Positions 53,484 through 62,668 of a stretch of 64,000 nucleotides of DNA are shown here, piece after piece (position 1 is the first letter of the stretch; each line of letters starts with the position of its first letter). Under the pieces are notes generated by a model. The model was not told where the DNA came from. It did no database searches and worked only from the letters and a program-made list of their open reading frames with translations. This DNA is from Pseudomonas sp. HOU2 (GTDB lineage: Bacteria > Pseudomonadota > Gammaproteobacteria > Pseudomonadales > Pseudomonadaceae). Position numbers and translations under genes: made by a program. Location: NCBI RefSeq assembly GCF_040729435.1, contig NZ_CP160398.1, positions 5,871,001 to 5,935,000 on the forward strand, read 5' to 3'.

Positions 53484-54236
53484 ATGACCGATAACGTCCT
53501 GTCCCTCAGTAGCGTCCCCTTGCACACCCAGCTGCGCGACGTCCTGCGCGCACGCATTCTTGACGGCGAATACCCGCAAGACAGCCAGATGCCGTCCGAA
53601 AGCGAACTCGGCACGCTGTTCAAAGTCAGCCGCATCACCGTGCGCCAGGCGCTGGGCGATCTGCAGAAGGAAGGGTTGATCTTCAAGATCCACGGCAAGG
53701 GCACCTTTGTCGCCAAACCGAAAACCTTTCAAAACGTCAGCAGCCTGCAAGGCCTCGCCGAGTCCATGACCGGGCGCGGCTACGAGGTGATCAACCGTCT
53801 GCGCAGTTTCAAATTCATCCCTGCCGACAAACGAGTCGCCGAGCGCCTGCAAGTCGCCGAAGGCGAGACCGTGGCGCAGATCAAACGCGTGCGACTGATC
53901 AACCGCGAGCCGATCTCGCTGGAAATCACCTACCTGCCCAAAGCCATCGGCGAGCGGCTGGAGAAGGCCGATCTGGTGACTCGCGACATCTTCCTGATTC
54001 TGGAAAATGACTGCGGCATCGCCCTCGGCCACGCCGATCTGGCCATCGACGCGGTACTGGCCGACAGCGACCTGACCCAGGCACTGAATGTCGAGGCCGG
54101 CTCGCCGATCATGCGCATCGAACGTCTGACCCACGACGCCAACGGCCAGCCGCTGGACTTCGAACACCTTTACTACCGTGGCGATGCGTTCCAGTACCGC
54201 CTGCGGATCGACCGGCAAAAAGGGGAGCAGGCATGA
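53484..54236 (+). CDS. GntR-family regulator with UTRA effector domain
   Basis: A 250-residue HutC-subfamily regulator: winged helix at about 12-78 (QMPSESELGTLFKVSRITVRQAL) and UTRA ligand-binding domain at about 95-240 (SLEITYLPKAIGERL, PIMRIERLTHD, FEHLYYRGDAFQYRL). It is the first gene of the operon that runs to 60878 and overlaps the flavoprotein gene by four bases. It most likely represses the operon until a pathway metabolite binds. The palindromic sites just upstream are the probable operator. Confidence 0.93.
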   Translation: MTDNVLSLSSVPLHTQLRDVLRARILDGEYPQDSQMPSESELGTLFKVSRITVRQALGDLQKEGLIFKIHGKGTFVAKPKTFQNVSSLQGLAESMTGRGYEVINRLRSFKFIPADKRVAERLQVAEGETVAQIKRVRLINREPISLEITYLPKAIGERLEKADLVTRDIFLILENDCGIALGHADLAIDAVLADSDLTQALNVEAGSPIMRIERLTHDANGQPLDFEHLYYRGDAFQYRLRIDRQKGEQA

Positions 54237-55963
54237 CGCGCAACACCTTGGAACAGGAATATGACATCGTCGTGATCGGCGGCGGCACCGCCGGGCCGAT
54301 GGCGGCGATCAAGGCCAAAGAAAAGAACCGCGACTTGCGCGTATTGTTGGTGGACAAGGCCAACGTCAAGCGCAGCGGCGCGATCAGCATGGGCATGGAC
54401 GGCCTGAACAACGCGATCATCCCCGGCCACTCGACGCCGGAGCAGTACACCAAGGAAATCACCATTGCCAACGACGGCATCGTCAATCAGGCCGCGGTGT
54501 ATGCCTATGCCACCCACAGCTTCGAGACCATCGAGCAACTGGATCGCTGGGGCGTGAAGTTCGAGAAGGACGAGACCGGCGATTACGCGGTGAAAAAAGT
54601 CCACCACATGGGCGCCTACGTGCTGCCGATGCCGGAAGGTCACGACATCAAAAAGGTCCTTTACCGCCAGTTGAAACGCGCACGGGTGAACATCACCAAT
54701 CGCCTCGTTTGCACCCGCTTGCTCACCGACGAGGAGGGCGCGGTCAACGGCGTGATGGGTTTCGATTGCCGAACCGCCGATTTCCATGTGATCAAGGCCA
54801 AAGCGGTGATCCTCGCCTGCGGCGCGGCCGGTCGCCTCGGTCTGCCGTCCTCCGGTTACCTGATGGGCACCTACGAAAACCCGACCAATGCCGGCGACGG
54901 CTACGCCATGGCCTACCACGCCGGGGCCGAACTCGCGAACCTCGAATGCTTCCAGATCAACCCGTTGATCAAGGATTACAACGGCCCGGCCTGCGCCTAC
55001 GTTACCGGCCCGCTGGGCGGCTACACCGCCAACAACAAGGGCGAACGCTTCATCGAGTGCGATTACTGGAGCGGGCAGATGATGTGGGAGTTCCACCAGG
55101 AACTGGAAAGCGGCAACGGCCCGGTGTTCCTCAAGCTCGATCACCTGGCCGAGGAAACCATCCAGAACATCGAAGAGATCCTGCACAGCAACGAGCGCCC
55201 GAGTCGTGGTCAGTTCCACGCCAATCGCGGCACTGATTACCGCACGCAAATGGTCGAGATGCACATCTCGGAGATCGGTTTTTGCAGCGGCCATTCGGCG
55301 TCCGGGGTGTGGGTCAACGAGCGGGCCGAGACCTCGGTAAAAGGTTTGTATTCGGCGGGTGACATGGCCGCTGTGCCGCACAACTACATGCTCGGCGCGT
55401 TCACTTACGGCTGGTTCGCGGGCCAGAACGCGGCGGATTTTGTCGCCGGGCGTGAGTTCTCGACGCTGGATGCCGCGCAGATTGAGAAAGAGCAAGCGCG
55501 GGTCTATGCGCCGCTGGATCGTGAACACGGTCTGCCGCCGGCGCAGGTCGAGTACAAGCTGCGGCGCTTCGTCAACGACTACCTGCAACCGCCGAAAGTG
55601 ACCAAGAAAATGCAGATCGGCTTGCAGCGCTTCAGCGACATCGAGCGCGACCTCGAGCAGATGAAAGCCAACAACGCCCACGAACTGATGCGCGCCATGG
55701 AAACCAGCGTGATCCGCGACTGCGCGGAAATGGCCGCGCGCGCCTCGCTGTTTCGCGCTGAAAGCCGCTGGGGCCTGTACCACTATCGCGTCGACCACCC
55801 GCGACGCAACGACAGTGAGTGGTTCTGCCACTGCCACCTGAAGAAGGGCGAAGACGGCCGGATGACCAGTTTCAAGAAACCCGTCGAGCCGTACATCATC
55901 CCGCTCGATGCCGAAGAAATGCAGGCCTATGACCGTTTGCGGGTCGGCGCATTTGCCGCTTGA
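54233..55963 (+). CDS. AprA-like FAD-dependent reductase flavoprotein subunit
   Basis: A 576-residue flavoprotein of the fumarate reductase/succinate dehydrogenase/adenylylsulfate reductase family. FAD-binding GGGTAG lies in IVVIGGGTAGPMAA at about residues 12-25, a second FAD contact in ILACGAAGRLGLPSSG and a third in GLYSAGDMAA. The C-terminal helical domain (about 430-540) with SRWGLYHYRVDHPRRND is typical. Its partner is a two-cluster ferredoxin, the AprA-AprB arrangement, but it is shorter than true AprA and lies with no sulfate-reduction genes, so a different oxidised sulfur or organic substrate is likely. Confidence 0.85.
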   Translation: MTRNTLEQEYDIVVIGGGTAGPMAAIKAKEKNRDLRVLLVDKANVKRSGAISMGMDGLNNAIIPGHSTPEQYTKEITIANDGIVNQAAVYAYATHSFETIEQLDRWGVKFEKDETGDYAVKKVHHMGAYVLPMPEGHDIKKVLYRQLKRARVNITNRLVCTRLLTDEEGAVNGVMGFDCRTADFHVIKAKAVILACGAAGRLGLPSSGYLMGTYENPTNAGDGYAMAYHAGAELANLECFQINPLIKDYNGPACAYVTGPLGGYTANNKGERFIECDYWSGQMMWEFHQELESGNGPVFLKLDHLAEETIQNIEEILHSNERPSRGQFHANRGTDYRTQMVEMHISEIGFCSGHSASGVWVNERAETSVKGLYSAGDMAAVPHNYMLGAFTYGWFAGQNAADFVAGREFSTLDAAQIEKEQARVYAPLDREHGLPPAQVEYKLRRFVNDYLQPPKVTKKMQIGLQRFSDIERDLEQMKANNAHELMRAMETSVIRDCAEMAARASLFRAESRWGLYHYRVDHPRRNDSEWFCHCHLKKGEDGRMTSFKKPVEPYIIPLDAEEMQAYDRLRVGAFAA

Positions 55964-55990
55964 TACACCACAAAAAAGAGAGTCCGAACC

Positions 55991-56236
55991 ATGGCCTATC
56001 AAGCCCAGGAAATCTTCTTCCGCTCCAACGCCCCGGTCACCGTGGACGAGAACAAATGCATCGCTGAAAAGGGCTGCACCGTGTGCGTCGATGTCTGCCC
56101 GATGGACCTGCTGGCGATCAACCCGACCACCCAAAAGGCCTACATGGCGTTCGATGAATGCTGGTACTGCATGCCGTGCGAGAAGGATTGCCCGACTGGC
56201 GCCGTAAAGGTCGACATCCCCTATCTCCTGCGGTGA
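55991..56236 (+). CDS. 2x[4Fe-4S] ferredoxin, AprB-like
   Basis: An 81-residue ferredoxin with two cluster motifs: CIAEKGCTVCVDVCP (first) and CWYCMPCEKDCP (second). The spacing of the first motif, with an extra residue stretch before CTVC, resembles the AprB subunit of adenylylsulfate reductase rather than a standard bacterial ferredoxin, but the AprB C-terminal tail is missing. It is 28 bases behind the flavoprotein gene and should pass electrons to its FAD. Confidence 0.88.
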   Translation: MAYQAQEIFFRSNAPVTVDENKCIAEKGCTVCVDVCPMDLLAINPTTQKAYMAFDECWYCMPCEKDCPTGAVKVDIPYLLR

Positions 56237-56247
56237 CTGGACTCACG

Positions 56248-56344
56248 CCATCGCTGGCAAGCCAGCTCCCACATGGATTTGTAGTGAGAGATGGATTTCG
56301 CGAACACCCGAGAAACTTGTGGGAGCTGGCTTGCCAGCGATGAG
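56248..56344. repeat. REPIN, family A
   Basis: CATCGCTGGCAAGCCAGCTC and inverted partner, between the ferredoxin and substrate-binding protein genes, inside the operon. Confidence 0.9.
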
Positions 56345-56476
56345 GCCCGCATGGACAACACAAAAGCCATCCGGCATACCCCGGACGCTGGATTCACCAA
56401 GCACCCCTCGTTTCCCACCGCGCCCTGATCGCGGCGGAGACGAACATCCAATAAATGATTCGAGGGGAAACACACC

Positions 56477-57880
56477 ATGTTGCGTGCAGCACTCGCCGGT
56501 CTGGTACTGGCTTCATTGACCCTGTCGGCCTCGGCCGAAACCATCCGCATCGCCATCGGCACCCAGGACACCACCATCAACTGCGCCGCTGGCGGGCTGT
56601 TGATTCGTGAACTCGGTCTGCTCGACAAATACCTGCCACACGACGGCGCTTACAAAGACGCCAAGTACGACGTGCAGTGGAAGAACTTCACCAGTGGTGC
56701 GCCGCTGACCAACGAGATGGTCGCCGGCAAACTCGATTTCGGCGCCATGGCCGATTTCCCCGGCGCGTTCAACGGGGTGGCGTTCGAAACTGCCGGCAAG
56801 CACAGCCTGTTCATCAGCGTGTTGTCGGGCAGCATCAAGGGCAGTGGCAATGGCATCGTGGTGCCGAGCGCGTCCGGGGTGCAGGCGCTGAGTGAACTCA
56901 AGGGCAAGACTATCTCGGTACCATTCGCCTCGACCGCCCACGGCATGTTGCTGCGCGCGGTGGCGGAGCAGGGGTGGGACCCGCTCAAGGACGTGAACAT
57001 CATCGCCCAGCCGCCGGAAGTCGCCGGTTCCGCGCTGCAGGCCGGCAAGATCGACGCCCACGCCGATTTCGTGCCGTTCGCCGAGCTGTTCCCCAGCCGT
57101 GGTTTCGCCCGCAAAATCTACGACGGCGCCCAGGCCAATGCGCCGACCTTCCATGGTGCGCTGGTGGATCAGGCCTACGCGAAACAGTACCCGGAAATCG
57201 TCGTCGCCTACCTGCGCGCAAGCATCGAGGCCAACCAGTTGTTGGCCGCCGAGCCTGAGAAGTACAGCGAGCTGATCGCCAAGGTCACCGGCGTCGATGC
57301 CGAGGTCAACTACCTGTTCCACGGCCCGCTCGGCGTGCAGACCCGCGACCTAAGCTGGAAGCCGGAATACCGTCAGGCCGTGGGCACGGCGATCGACACC
57401 CTGAAGCTGCTGAAGAAGGCCGATCGCGGCCTCGACCTCAACACCTTCATCGACGATCAGTACATCCGCGCCGCTTTCAAGGCGTCGAACCTGGACTACA
57501 GCGCGCAGCTCGGCAACTACGCGCAAACGCCGTTGAAAGCCGTGGATGCGGCGACCGGCAAAGCGATCACTGACTTCAGCCACGTCGCCGAAATTTGGGT
57601 GCGCGGTGAAGACAAGGTGCGCCAGTACGCCTCGGCGGAATCGGCGTTCACCGCGCTCGCCGCACTGAAGCAGGAAGGCAAAAACATCCGCGCGGTGTAT
57701 GCCCAGGCCAGTGACAGCGGGATCAAATTGCTCGCCGATCAAGCGTGGTTCGCCAGCGACGCCAAGGGCCGCTTGAGTGCGTTCCTGCTCAAAGGCCAGG
57801 CGCAGCAGTTTGCGGCGGCGCAGGGCGGTAAGGTCTTCGACTTTACCGATGCCACAACCCAGGCCGTGGCTGCCCGCTAA
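56477..57880 (+). CDS. ABC substrate-binding protein (SsuA/TauA/NMT1-like) with NosL-like C-terminal domain
   Basis: A 467-residue periplasmic protein with signal peptide (1-20, ending ASA). Residues about 22-330 form an NMT1/SsuA-like solute-binding domain (NFTSGAPLTNEMVAGKLDFG, then FHGPLGVQ). Typical members stop near 320-340; here about 110 more residues follow. They read like the C-terminal part of NosL, a copper lipoprotein: AEIWVRGEDK, IRAVYAQASDSG, AWFASDAKG and AAAQGGKVFDF. No NosL metal-binding Cys is present. The fusion suggests a redox or metal-linked role beside transport. It precedes a permease and ATPase of the same transporter. Confidence 0.85.
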   Translation: MLRAALAGLVLASLTLSASAETIRIAIGTQDTTINCAAGGLLIRELGLLDKYLPHDGAYKDAKYDVQWKNFTSGAPLTNEMVAGKLDFGAMADFPGAFNGVAFETAGKHSLFISVLSGSIKGSGNGIVVPSASGVQALSELKGKTISVPFASTAHGMLLRAVAEQGWDPLKDVNIIAQPPEVAGSALQAGKIDAHADFVPFAELFPSRGFARKIYDGAQANAPTFHGALVDQAYAKQYPEIVVAYLRASIEANQLLAAEPEKYSELIAKVTGVDAEVNYLFHGPLGVQTRDLSWKPEYRQAVGTAIDTLKLLKKADRGLDLNTFIDDQYIRAAFKASNLDYSAQLGNYAQTPLKAVDAATGKAITDFSHVAEIWVRGEDKVRQYASAESAFTALAALKQEGKNIRAVYAQASDSGIKLLADQAWFASDAKGRLSAFLLKGQAQQFAAAQGGKVFDFTDATTQAVAAR

Positions 57881-57901
57881 CCCGGAGAACACCACGCCCC
57901 T

Positions 57902-57989
57902 CTGTAGGAGCTGCCGAAGGCTGCGATCTTTTGACGTTGATTTTTAAAAACAAGATCAAAAGATCGCAGCCTTCGGCAGCTCCTACAGG
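57902..57989. repeat. REPIN, family B
   Basis: CTGTAGGAGCTGCCGAAGGC and inverted partner, between substrate-binding and permease genes. Confidence 0.9.
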
Positions 57990-58013
57990 GGATCTCGATT
58001 GAGAGGAAGAATT

Positions 58014-58796
58014 GTGTACCGATCCTATTTACGCTGGGTTCCAAGGGCCGCCTCCCTGCTGCTCTGCCTGCTGTTCTGGCAGCTCGCCGCCAGCCACCAC
58101 TGGAACCTCGGCCTGGTCACCTTCGCCAACGTGCCAACCCCATTGGCGGTGATCGAAGCGGCGTTGGGTCTGGGCGATTCCGGCAAGCTGCTGCAGCACC
58201 TGAGCGCCAGCCTCAGCCGCGTGTTCGCCGGCTACCTCGCGGCATTGATCATCGGTATCGCCCTGGGCCTGGCCATTGGTCGTTCGAAATGGGCCGAAGA
58301 CCTGTTGCTGCCACCGCTGGAAGTGCTGCGGCCGATTCCGGCGGTGGCGTGGATTCCGTTGGCGATCCTGATGTTCCCGTCGTCGGAGCTGTCGATGGTC
58401 TTCATCACCTTCACCGGTGCGCTGTTCCCGATCCTGCTCAACACCGTGCACGGCGTCGAAGGCGTTGATCCACGGCTGATCGCCTCGGCAAAAAGCCTCG
58501 GGGCAGGGCGCCGGGCGATTCTGCTGGAAGTGATCTTGCCCGGCGCCGCGCCGAGCATCATCACGGGGCTCGCTATCGGCATGGGCACCTCGTGGTTCTG
58601 CCTGGTGACGGCGGAAATGATCTCCGGCCAGTTCGGCATCGGTTACTACACCTGGGAGTCCTACACCATTCAGAACTACGCCGACATCGTCGTTGGCATG
58701 CTGCTGATCGGTGTGCTGGGCATGGGCAGCAGCCTGTTGATCAAGCGTCTGGGCGGGCTGTTCACACCTTGGCACCGGCCACGAGGAAAAGCCTGA
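58014..58796 (+). CDS. ABC transporter permease (SsuC/TauC-like)
   Basis: A 260-residue BPD_transp_1 permease with about six transmembrane helices and the EAA loop (AKSLGAGRRAILLEVILPGAAPSI, about 160-185) that docks on the ATPase. The family is that of nitrate/sulfonate/taurine importers. GTG 58014 has AGAGGAAG upstream; a TTG at 57999 is less likely. It overlaps the ATPase gene by one base. Confidence 0.93.
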   Translation: MYRSYLRWVPRAASLLLCLLFWQLAASHHWNLGLVTFANVPTPLAVIEAALGLGDSGKLLQHLSASLSRVFAGYLAALIIGIALGLAIGRSKWAEDLLLPPLEVLRPIPAVAWIPLAILMFPSSELSMVFITFTGALFPILLNTVHGVEGVDPRLIASAKSLGAGRRAILLEVILPGAAPSIITGLAIGMGTSWFCLVTAEMISGQFGIGYYTWESYTIQNYADIVVGMLLIGVLGMGSSLLIKRLGGLFTPWHRPRGKA

Positions 58797-59644
58797 TGAG
58801 CGCGATGCAAACCCCGGAAGGACGGATCGATATTCGCCAGTTGTCGATCGTGCTCGGCGAGGGCCAATACGCTTTCGAAGCGGTGCACGGTCTGGATTGC
58901 CAGATCGAACCGGGCCAGTTCGTGTGCATTCTCGGCCCGTCCGGGTGCGGCAAGTCTACCTTGCTCGGCGCACTCGCCGGACACTTGAACGCCCATACCG
59001 GCAGCCTCAAAGTCGATGGCGGCGAGGTCAGCGGGCCGTCGCCGCAACGCGGCATGGTGTTCCAGCATCACACGCTGTTCCCGTGGCGCACGGTGCGCGA
59101 CAACGTCGCCTTCGGCCTGAAGATGCGCGGAATCGGTAAAACCGAGCGCCAGCGTGAGGCCGATGAAATGCTCAAACTGGTGGGCCTCGACGGCTTCGCC
59201 GAGCGCTGGCCCGACCAGCTTTCCGGCGGCATGCAGCAACGGGTGGAAATCGCCCGGGTGCTGGTCAACCGTCCACGGTTGCTGCTGATGGACGAGCCGT
59301 TCGGCGCGCTGGATGCCTTGACCCGCTTGAACATGCAGGAACTGCTGCTGGACATCTGGACGCGGATTCGCACCACCGTGGTGTTCGTCACTCACGACAT
59401 CGACGAGGCGCTGTTCCTCGCCGACCGCTTGCTGGTGATGAGCGCACGCCCTGGGCGAATCATCGAAGACCTGCGGCTGGACTTCCCGCGTCCGCGCACC
59501 AGTGAACTGGTGACCAGCGCCGAATTCTCCCGCCTCAAGCGCCATTGCCTCGACCTGCTGCGCCACGACAACCCCCGACCGCTGCCGCGCCTCAACCCGC
59601 TCGGCCTGCCTCCCGAAAACCCTTTGCCGCGATTTGCCCTATGA
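58796..59644 (+). CDS. ABC transporter ATPase (SsuB/TauB-like)
   Basis: A 282-residue ATPase with Walker A GPSGCGKST, Q-loop in MVFQHHTLFPW, signature LSGGMQQR, Walker B LLLMDEPFGALD and H-loop VTHDIDEA. It belongs to the nitrate/sulfonate/taurine group and energises the adjacent permease. The C-terminal about 25 residues (PRPLPRLNPLGLPPENP) form a Pro-rich tail not usual in the family. It overlaps the HEAT-repeat gene by four bases (ATGA). Confidence 0.94.
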   Translation: MSAMQTPEGRIDIRQLSIVLGEGQYAFEAVHGLDCQIEPGQFVCILGPSGCGKSTLLGALAGHLNAHTGSLKVDGGEVSGPSPQRGMVFQHHTLFPWRTVRDNVAFGLKMRGIGKTERQREADEMLKLVGLDGFAERWPDQLSGGMQQRVEIARVLVNRPRLLLMDEPFGALDALTRLNMQELLLDIWTRIRTTVVFVTHDIDEALFLADRLLVMSARPGRIIEDLRLDFPRPRTSELVTSAEFSRLKRHCLDLLRHDNPRPLPRLNPLGLPPENPLPRFAL

Positions 59645-60603
59645 CCTCATTTTTTGCTGTGACCGATAACGATGACATCCTCGCCCTGCAACCGCGTCTG
59701 ACCGCTGACGATGCCGGTGTGCGGCGCATTGCGCTGATTGATCTGGCGGATCTGGAAGAACCGGATGGCCTGCTGTGGCTGGTTGATCGCCTGGGGCAGG
59801 ATCCCGCCGAAGAAGTCCGCGCCGAAGCGGCGCGGCTGCTGGAAGCGTGGGAAGACGAACCGGTGGTGGCTGCGCTGTGCCAGGCGCTGACCGATCCGTC
59901 TGCGGCAGTGCAGGCCGCCGCCGCGCAAAGTCTGAGCCTGCTCAAGAGTGAGGCGGCAGGCCGGGTGATTCTGCCGTGGACCGGCCATGCGCAAGTCAGT
60001 GTGCGAATCGCCGCGTTCCGTGCCTTGCGCGAATTGCGTTTCGCCGCTGCGGCACCTGCTGCAGTCGCGGCTCTTGATGATGCCGACGCCAACGTGCGCC
60101 GCGAAGCTGTCGGTGTGCTCGGCTGGCTCAAGCAGCTCGACGCACTGCCGGCTCTGGCGCGTCTGGCCAGCGCCGACCCGGACACCGAAGTGCGCCGCGC
60201 CGCCACCGGCGCCCTCGGTCTGGCGTCCAGCGCCGAGGTGCTGCCAGCCTTGCGTCAAGCGCTGCAGGACGATGCCTGGCAAGTGCGCGAAGAAGCGGCG
60301 ACAACCCTGGGCAAGGTTGGTCACGGCGACGCCGGCCCGGCATTGATCGCAGCGCTTGGCGATGACTATTGGCAAGTGCGCCTGCGCGCCACCCGCAGCC
60401 TCGGGCGTTTGCGCTACGCTGCGGCGCTCGACGCCCTGATCGAAACGCTTGGCCACCGCATCAGCAACCTGCGCAAGGAAGCCGCGCTGGCCCTCGGTGA
60501 GTTGCATGATCGCGGTGCAGTGGCGGCGTTGCAGGCGGCGCAGGATGACGGTGATCCGGAAGTGCGTAAAGCCGTGCGGATTGCCTTGAGTCAGCTGCAA
60601 TGA
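59641..60603 (+). CDS. HEAT-repeat protein
   Basis: A 320-residue soluble protein made of about ten HEAT/PBS-lyase-like repeats. Units end in similar phrases: VRREAVGVLGWL, VRRAATGALGLA, VREEAATTLGKV, VRLRATRSLGRL, LRKEAALALGEL, VRKAVRIALSQL. Such alpha solenoids are scaffolds or chaperones for partner proteins and cofactors. ATG 59641 overlaps the ATPase stop; the stop overlaps the DUF971 gene. With its coupled position it probably helps assemble the flavoprotein/ferredoxin or transporter, which is inference. Confidence 0.9.
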   Translation: MTSFFAVTDNDDILALQPRLTADDAGVRRIALIDLADLEEPDGLLWLVDRLGQDPAEEVRAEAARLLEAWEDEPVVAALCQALTDPSAAVQAAAAQSLSLLKSEAAGRVILPWTGHAQVSVRIAAFRALRELRFAAAAPAAVAALDDADANVRREAVGVLGWLKQLDALPALARLASADPDTEVRRAATGALGLASSAEVLPALRQALQDDAWQVREEAATTLGKVGHGDAGPALIAALGDDYWQVRLRATRSLGRLRYAAALDALIETLGHRISNLRKEAALALGELHDRGAVAALQAAQDDGDPEVRKAVRIALSQLQ

Positions 60604-60878
60604 GTCCGCTGTCGGTGGGCAACTCGCAACGCGAACGGACACTGCGCCTGAGCTGGCCGGACGGCCGTGAATCGCAGCTCAACCACGCCGAACTGCGCCG
60701 CCAGTGCCCGTGCTCGCAGTGCCGCGCGTTTCGCCTGAAGGGCCTGACGCCACAGGTCGATGAGCGCGTCCGGCTGATCGAGATCAACCCGCAGGGCTAT
60801 GGCGTGCAACTGGTGTTCAGCGACGGCCATCAGCGCGGGATTTACCCGTGGGATTATCTGGCCCAGCTCAGTTCTTGA
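60600..60878 (+). CDS. DUF971 (GBBH-like N-terminal) domain protein
   Basis: A 92-residue stand-alone DUF971 protein. It has the pattern LRLSWPDGRESQLNHAELRRQCPCSQCR (three Cys in CPCSQC, possible metal site), then IEINPQGYGVQLVFSDGHQRGIYPWDYL. The domain occurs at the N-terminus of gamma-butyrobetaine hydroxylase and attached to Mrp/ApbC-type iron-sulfur carriers. Here it ends the operon that includes a two-cluster ferredoxin, so a role in cluster or metal handling is plausible. Confidence 0.9.
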   Translation: MSPLSVGNSQRERTLRLSWPDGRESQLNHAELRRQCPCSQCRAFRLKGLTPQVDERVRLIEINPQGYGVQLVFSDGHQRGIYPWDYLAQLSS

Positions 60879-60891
60879 GAACACTGCTTTC

Positions 60892-60985
60892 CCTGTGGGA
60901 GCTGGCTTGCCAGCGATGAGGCCGGCACATCAGGCATCTATGTGACTGACACACCGCCATCGCTGGCAAGCCAGCTCCCACAGGG
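60892..60985. repeat. REPIN, family A
   Basis: CTGTGGGAGCTGGCTTGCCA and inverted partner, between the convergent DUF971 and eptA genes. Confidence 0.9.
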
Positions 60986-61009
60986 ATTTTAGGGGTTTCG
61001 GAATTTGGG

Positions 61010-62668
61010 TTACTGCGCAGCCGTCATGGCTGGCCGGCAACCATGAAACACATCCAGCCCCGGCTGATACAGCGCGGTCTTCACCTCGAACAACCCCAGT
61101 ACCGAATGGAACAGGTTGTCATGGCTCAGGTCCGGCTGACCGGTCTTGCCTTGCAGGCAATCGCGATCAATCCCCAGTTGCGCCAAGGTGTTGTTGCCAA
61201 ACCACATCACCATCGGCACGTGGGTCTGCGCTTCCGGCGCCAACGCATACGGCGCGGCGTGCAGGTACAGGCCGTTTTCGCCCAGCGATTCGCCGTGGTC
61301 GGAAACGTACAGCATCGAGGTATCCAGCGTGTCCTGATTACGCTTGAGCAACTCGATGACCTTGGCGAGGAAGTGGTCGGTGTAGAGGATGGTGTTGTCG
61401 TACACGTTGACCAGTTCATCACGGCTGCAACTGCCCAACTGGTTGGTGTGGCAGATCGGGGTGAAGCGCTCCATGCTTTTCGGGTAGCGCTCGTAGTATT
61501 CCGGGCCGTGGCTGCCGTCGGCGTGCAGGACAATGATCGCGTGGCCCTTGAGGCTGTCGATGTAGCTCTGCAGGTCGGCCAGCAGCGCCTCATCGAGGCA
61601 GTTGTTGCCGTCGCAGAACGGCCCCGGCTGGTTCTTCGCGATGTCGCGGTGCGGCACGCGCAGGCAGGTGCCTTTGCAGTCGCTGTTGTTGTCCAGCCAC
61701 AGCACCTGCACGCCGGCGCGCTGCAGGATATCGAGCAGGCCTTCGTAGGTTTTGCCTTTCTTGTCGCTGTAATCCTCACGCGGGAACATCGAGAACATGC
61801 ACGGCACCGACACCGCCGTGGACGTGCCGCAGGAATGCACCTGAGTGAAGTTGAGGATGTCCAGTTTGCTCAGCTCGGGATTGGTCTCGCGCGCATAGCC
61901 GTTCAGCGAGAAATGATCGGCGCGGGCGGTTTCGCCGACCACGAACACCATCAGCGACTTCTTCTCGCGGCTGGCCGCTTTGGCGCTCATCACCGCGTCT
62001 TCACCGATGGCCTGCACCACAAAGTGCTTTTTGATGCCCAGACGCTGCTTGGTGTACTTGCTGATGGCGTAGATGTAATTGGTCGGGTTGATGAAGTGGG
62101 TGAGCTTGTCTTCTTCACGGAAGATCGGCGCGTAGGTCGAATAGAACGCGCCCACCGAGGCAGCGATCACCAGCACGCAAGCGGCAATCACCAGCACCTT
62201 GTTGAGCAGGCCGCGAAAAAACGGTCGATAACGCACCGGCCAGCGCCAGATCAACGCCGCCGGCAGCACGCCGAGCAGCAACACGTAGGCCAGCAGCTTG
62301 CCGTTGAACAGCGCCGCAGCCTCGGCCGGGTTGGTTTCGAACACGTTCTGAATCATCACCGTATCGATGGTGATCCCGTATTCGTTCATGAAATACGCCG
62401 CGCAGGCCGAGAGCAGGGCGACTACGCTCAGCGCCGGTTTCAGCGTCCAGCGAAACGAAACGAGGGTCAGCAACAGCGTGATCGCCGCCCACAGGAACAG
62501 CCCGAACGAGGCGAAAAACGCCAGTTTGTGCGCGCCCTGCAGGGTGATCAGATTACCCAGCGCCTTCCAGGTCGCCAGGTTGTACAGCGCCACCAGTGCC
62601 AGGGAAAACAGCAGCACCAGACGGGTTGAAGTGATGGACGGTAAACGCAGTCCTTTGCCCAAAGCCAT
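61010..62668 (-). CDS. eptA: lipid A phosphoethanolamine transferase
   Basis: A 552-residue inner-membrane enzyme: five transmembrane helices in the first about 175 residues, then a periplasmic sulfatase-fold domain. Catalytic and zinc residues are visible: Glu in VVGETARADH, the nucleophile Thr in SCGTSTAVSVPCMFS, and Asp/His in SDHGESLGENG, with disulfide-forming Cys pairs (SDCKGTC, PFCDGNNC). It moves phosphoethanolamine to lipid A, giving polymyxin resistance in relatives. ATG 62668 is chosen because GGAGG lies 10 bases upstream; the ATG at 62677 would touch it. A longer frame through the upstream repeat is rejected. No PmrAB genes are adjacent. Confidence 0.94.
   Translation of the reverse strand: MALGKGLRLPSITSTRLVLLFSLALVALYNLATWKALGNLITLQGAHKLAFFASFGLFLWAAITLLLTLVSFRWTLKPALSVVALLSACAAYFMNEYGITIDTVMIQNVFETNPAEAAALFNGKLLAYVLLLGVLPAALIWRWPVRYRPFFRGLLNKVLVIAACVLVIAASVGAFYSTYAPIFREEDKLTHFINPTNYIYAISKYTKQRLGIKKHFVVQAIGEDAVMSAKAASREKKSLMVFVVGETARADHFSLNGYARETNPELSKLDILNFTQVHSCGTSTAVSVPCMFSMFPREDYSDKKGKTYEGLLDILQRAGVQVLWLDNNSDCKGTCLRVPHRDIAKNQPGPFCDGNNCLDEALLADLQSYIDSLKGHAIIVLHADGSHGPEYYERYPKSMERFTPICHTNQLGSCSRDELVNVYDNTILYTDHFLAKVIELLKRNQDTLDTSMLYVSDHGESLGENGLYLHAAPYALAPEAQTHVPMVMWFGNNTLAQLGIDRDCLQGKTGQPDLSHDNLFHSVLGLFEVKTALYQPGLDVFHGCRPAMTAAQ

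Noticed and set aside
61043..62629. Plus-strand open frame of about 528 codons opposite eptA
   Set aside because: Shadow of eptA with biased composition; the eptA frame has all catalytic motifs.
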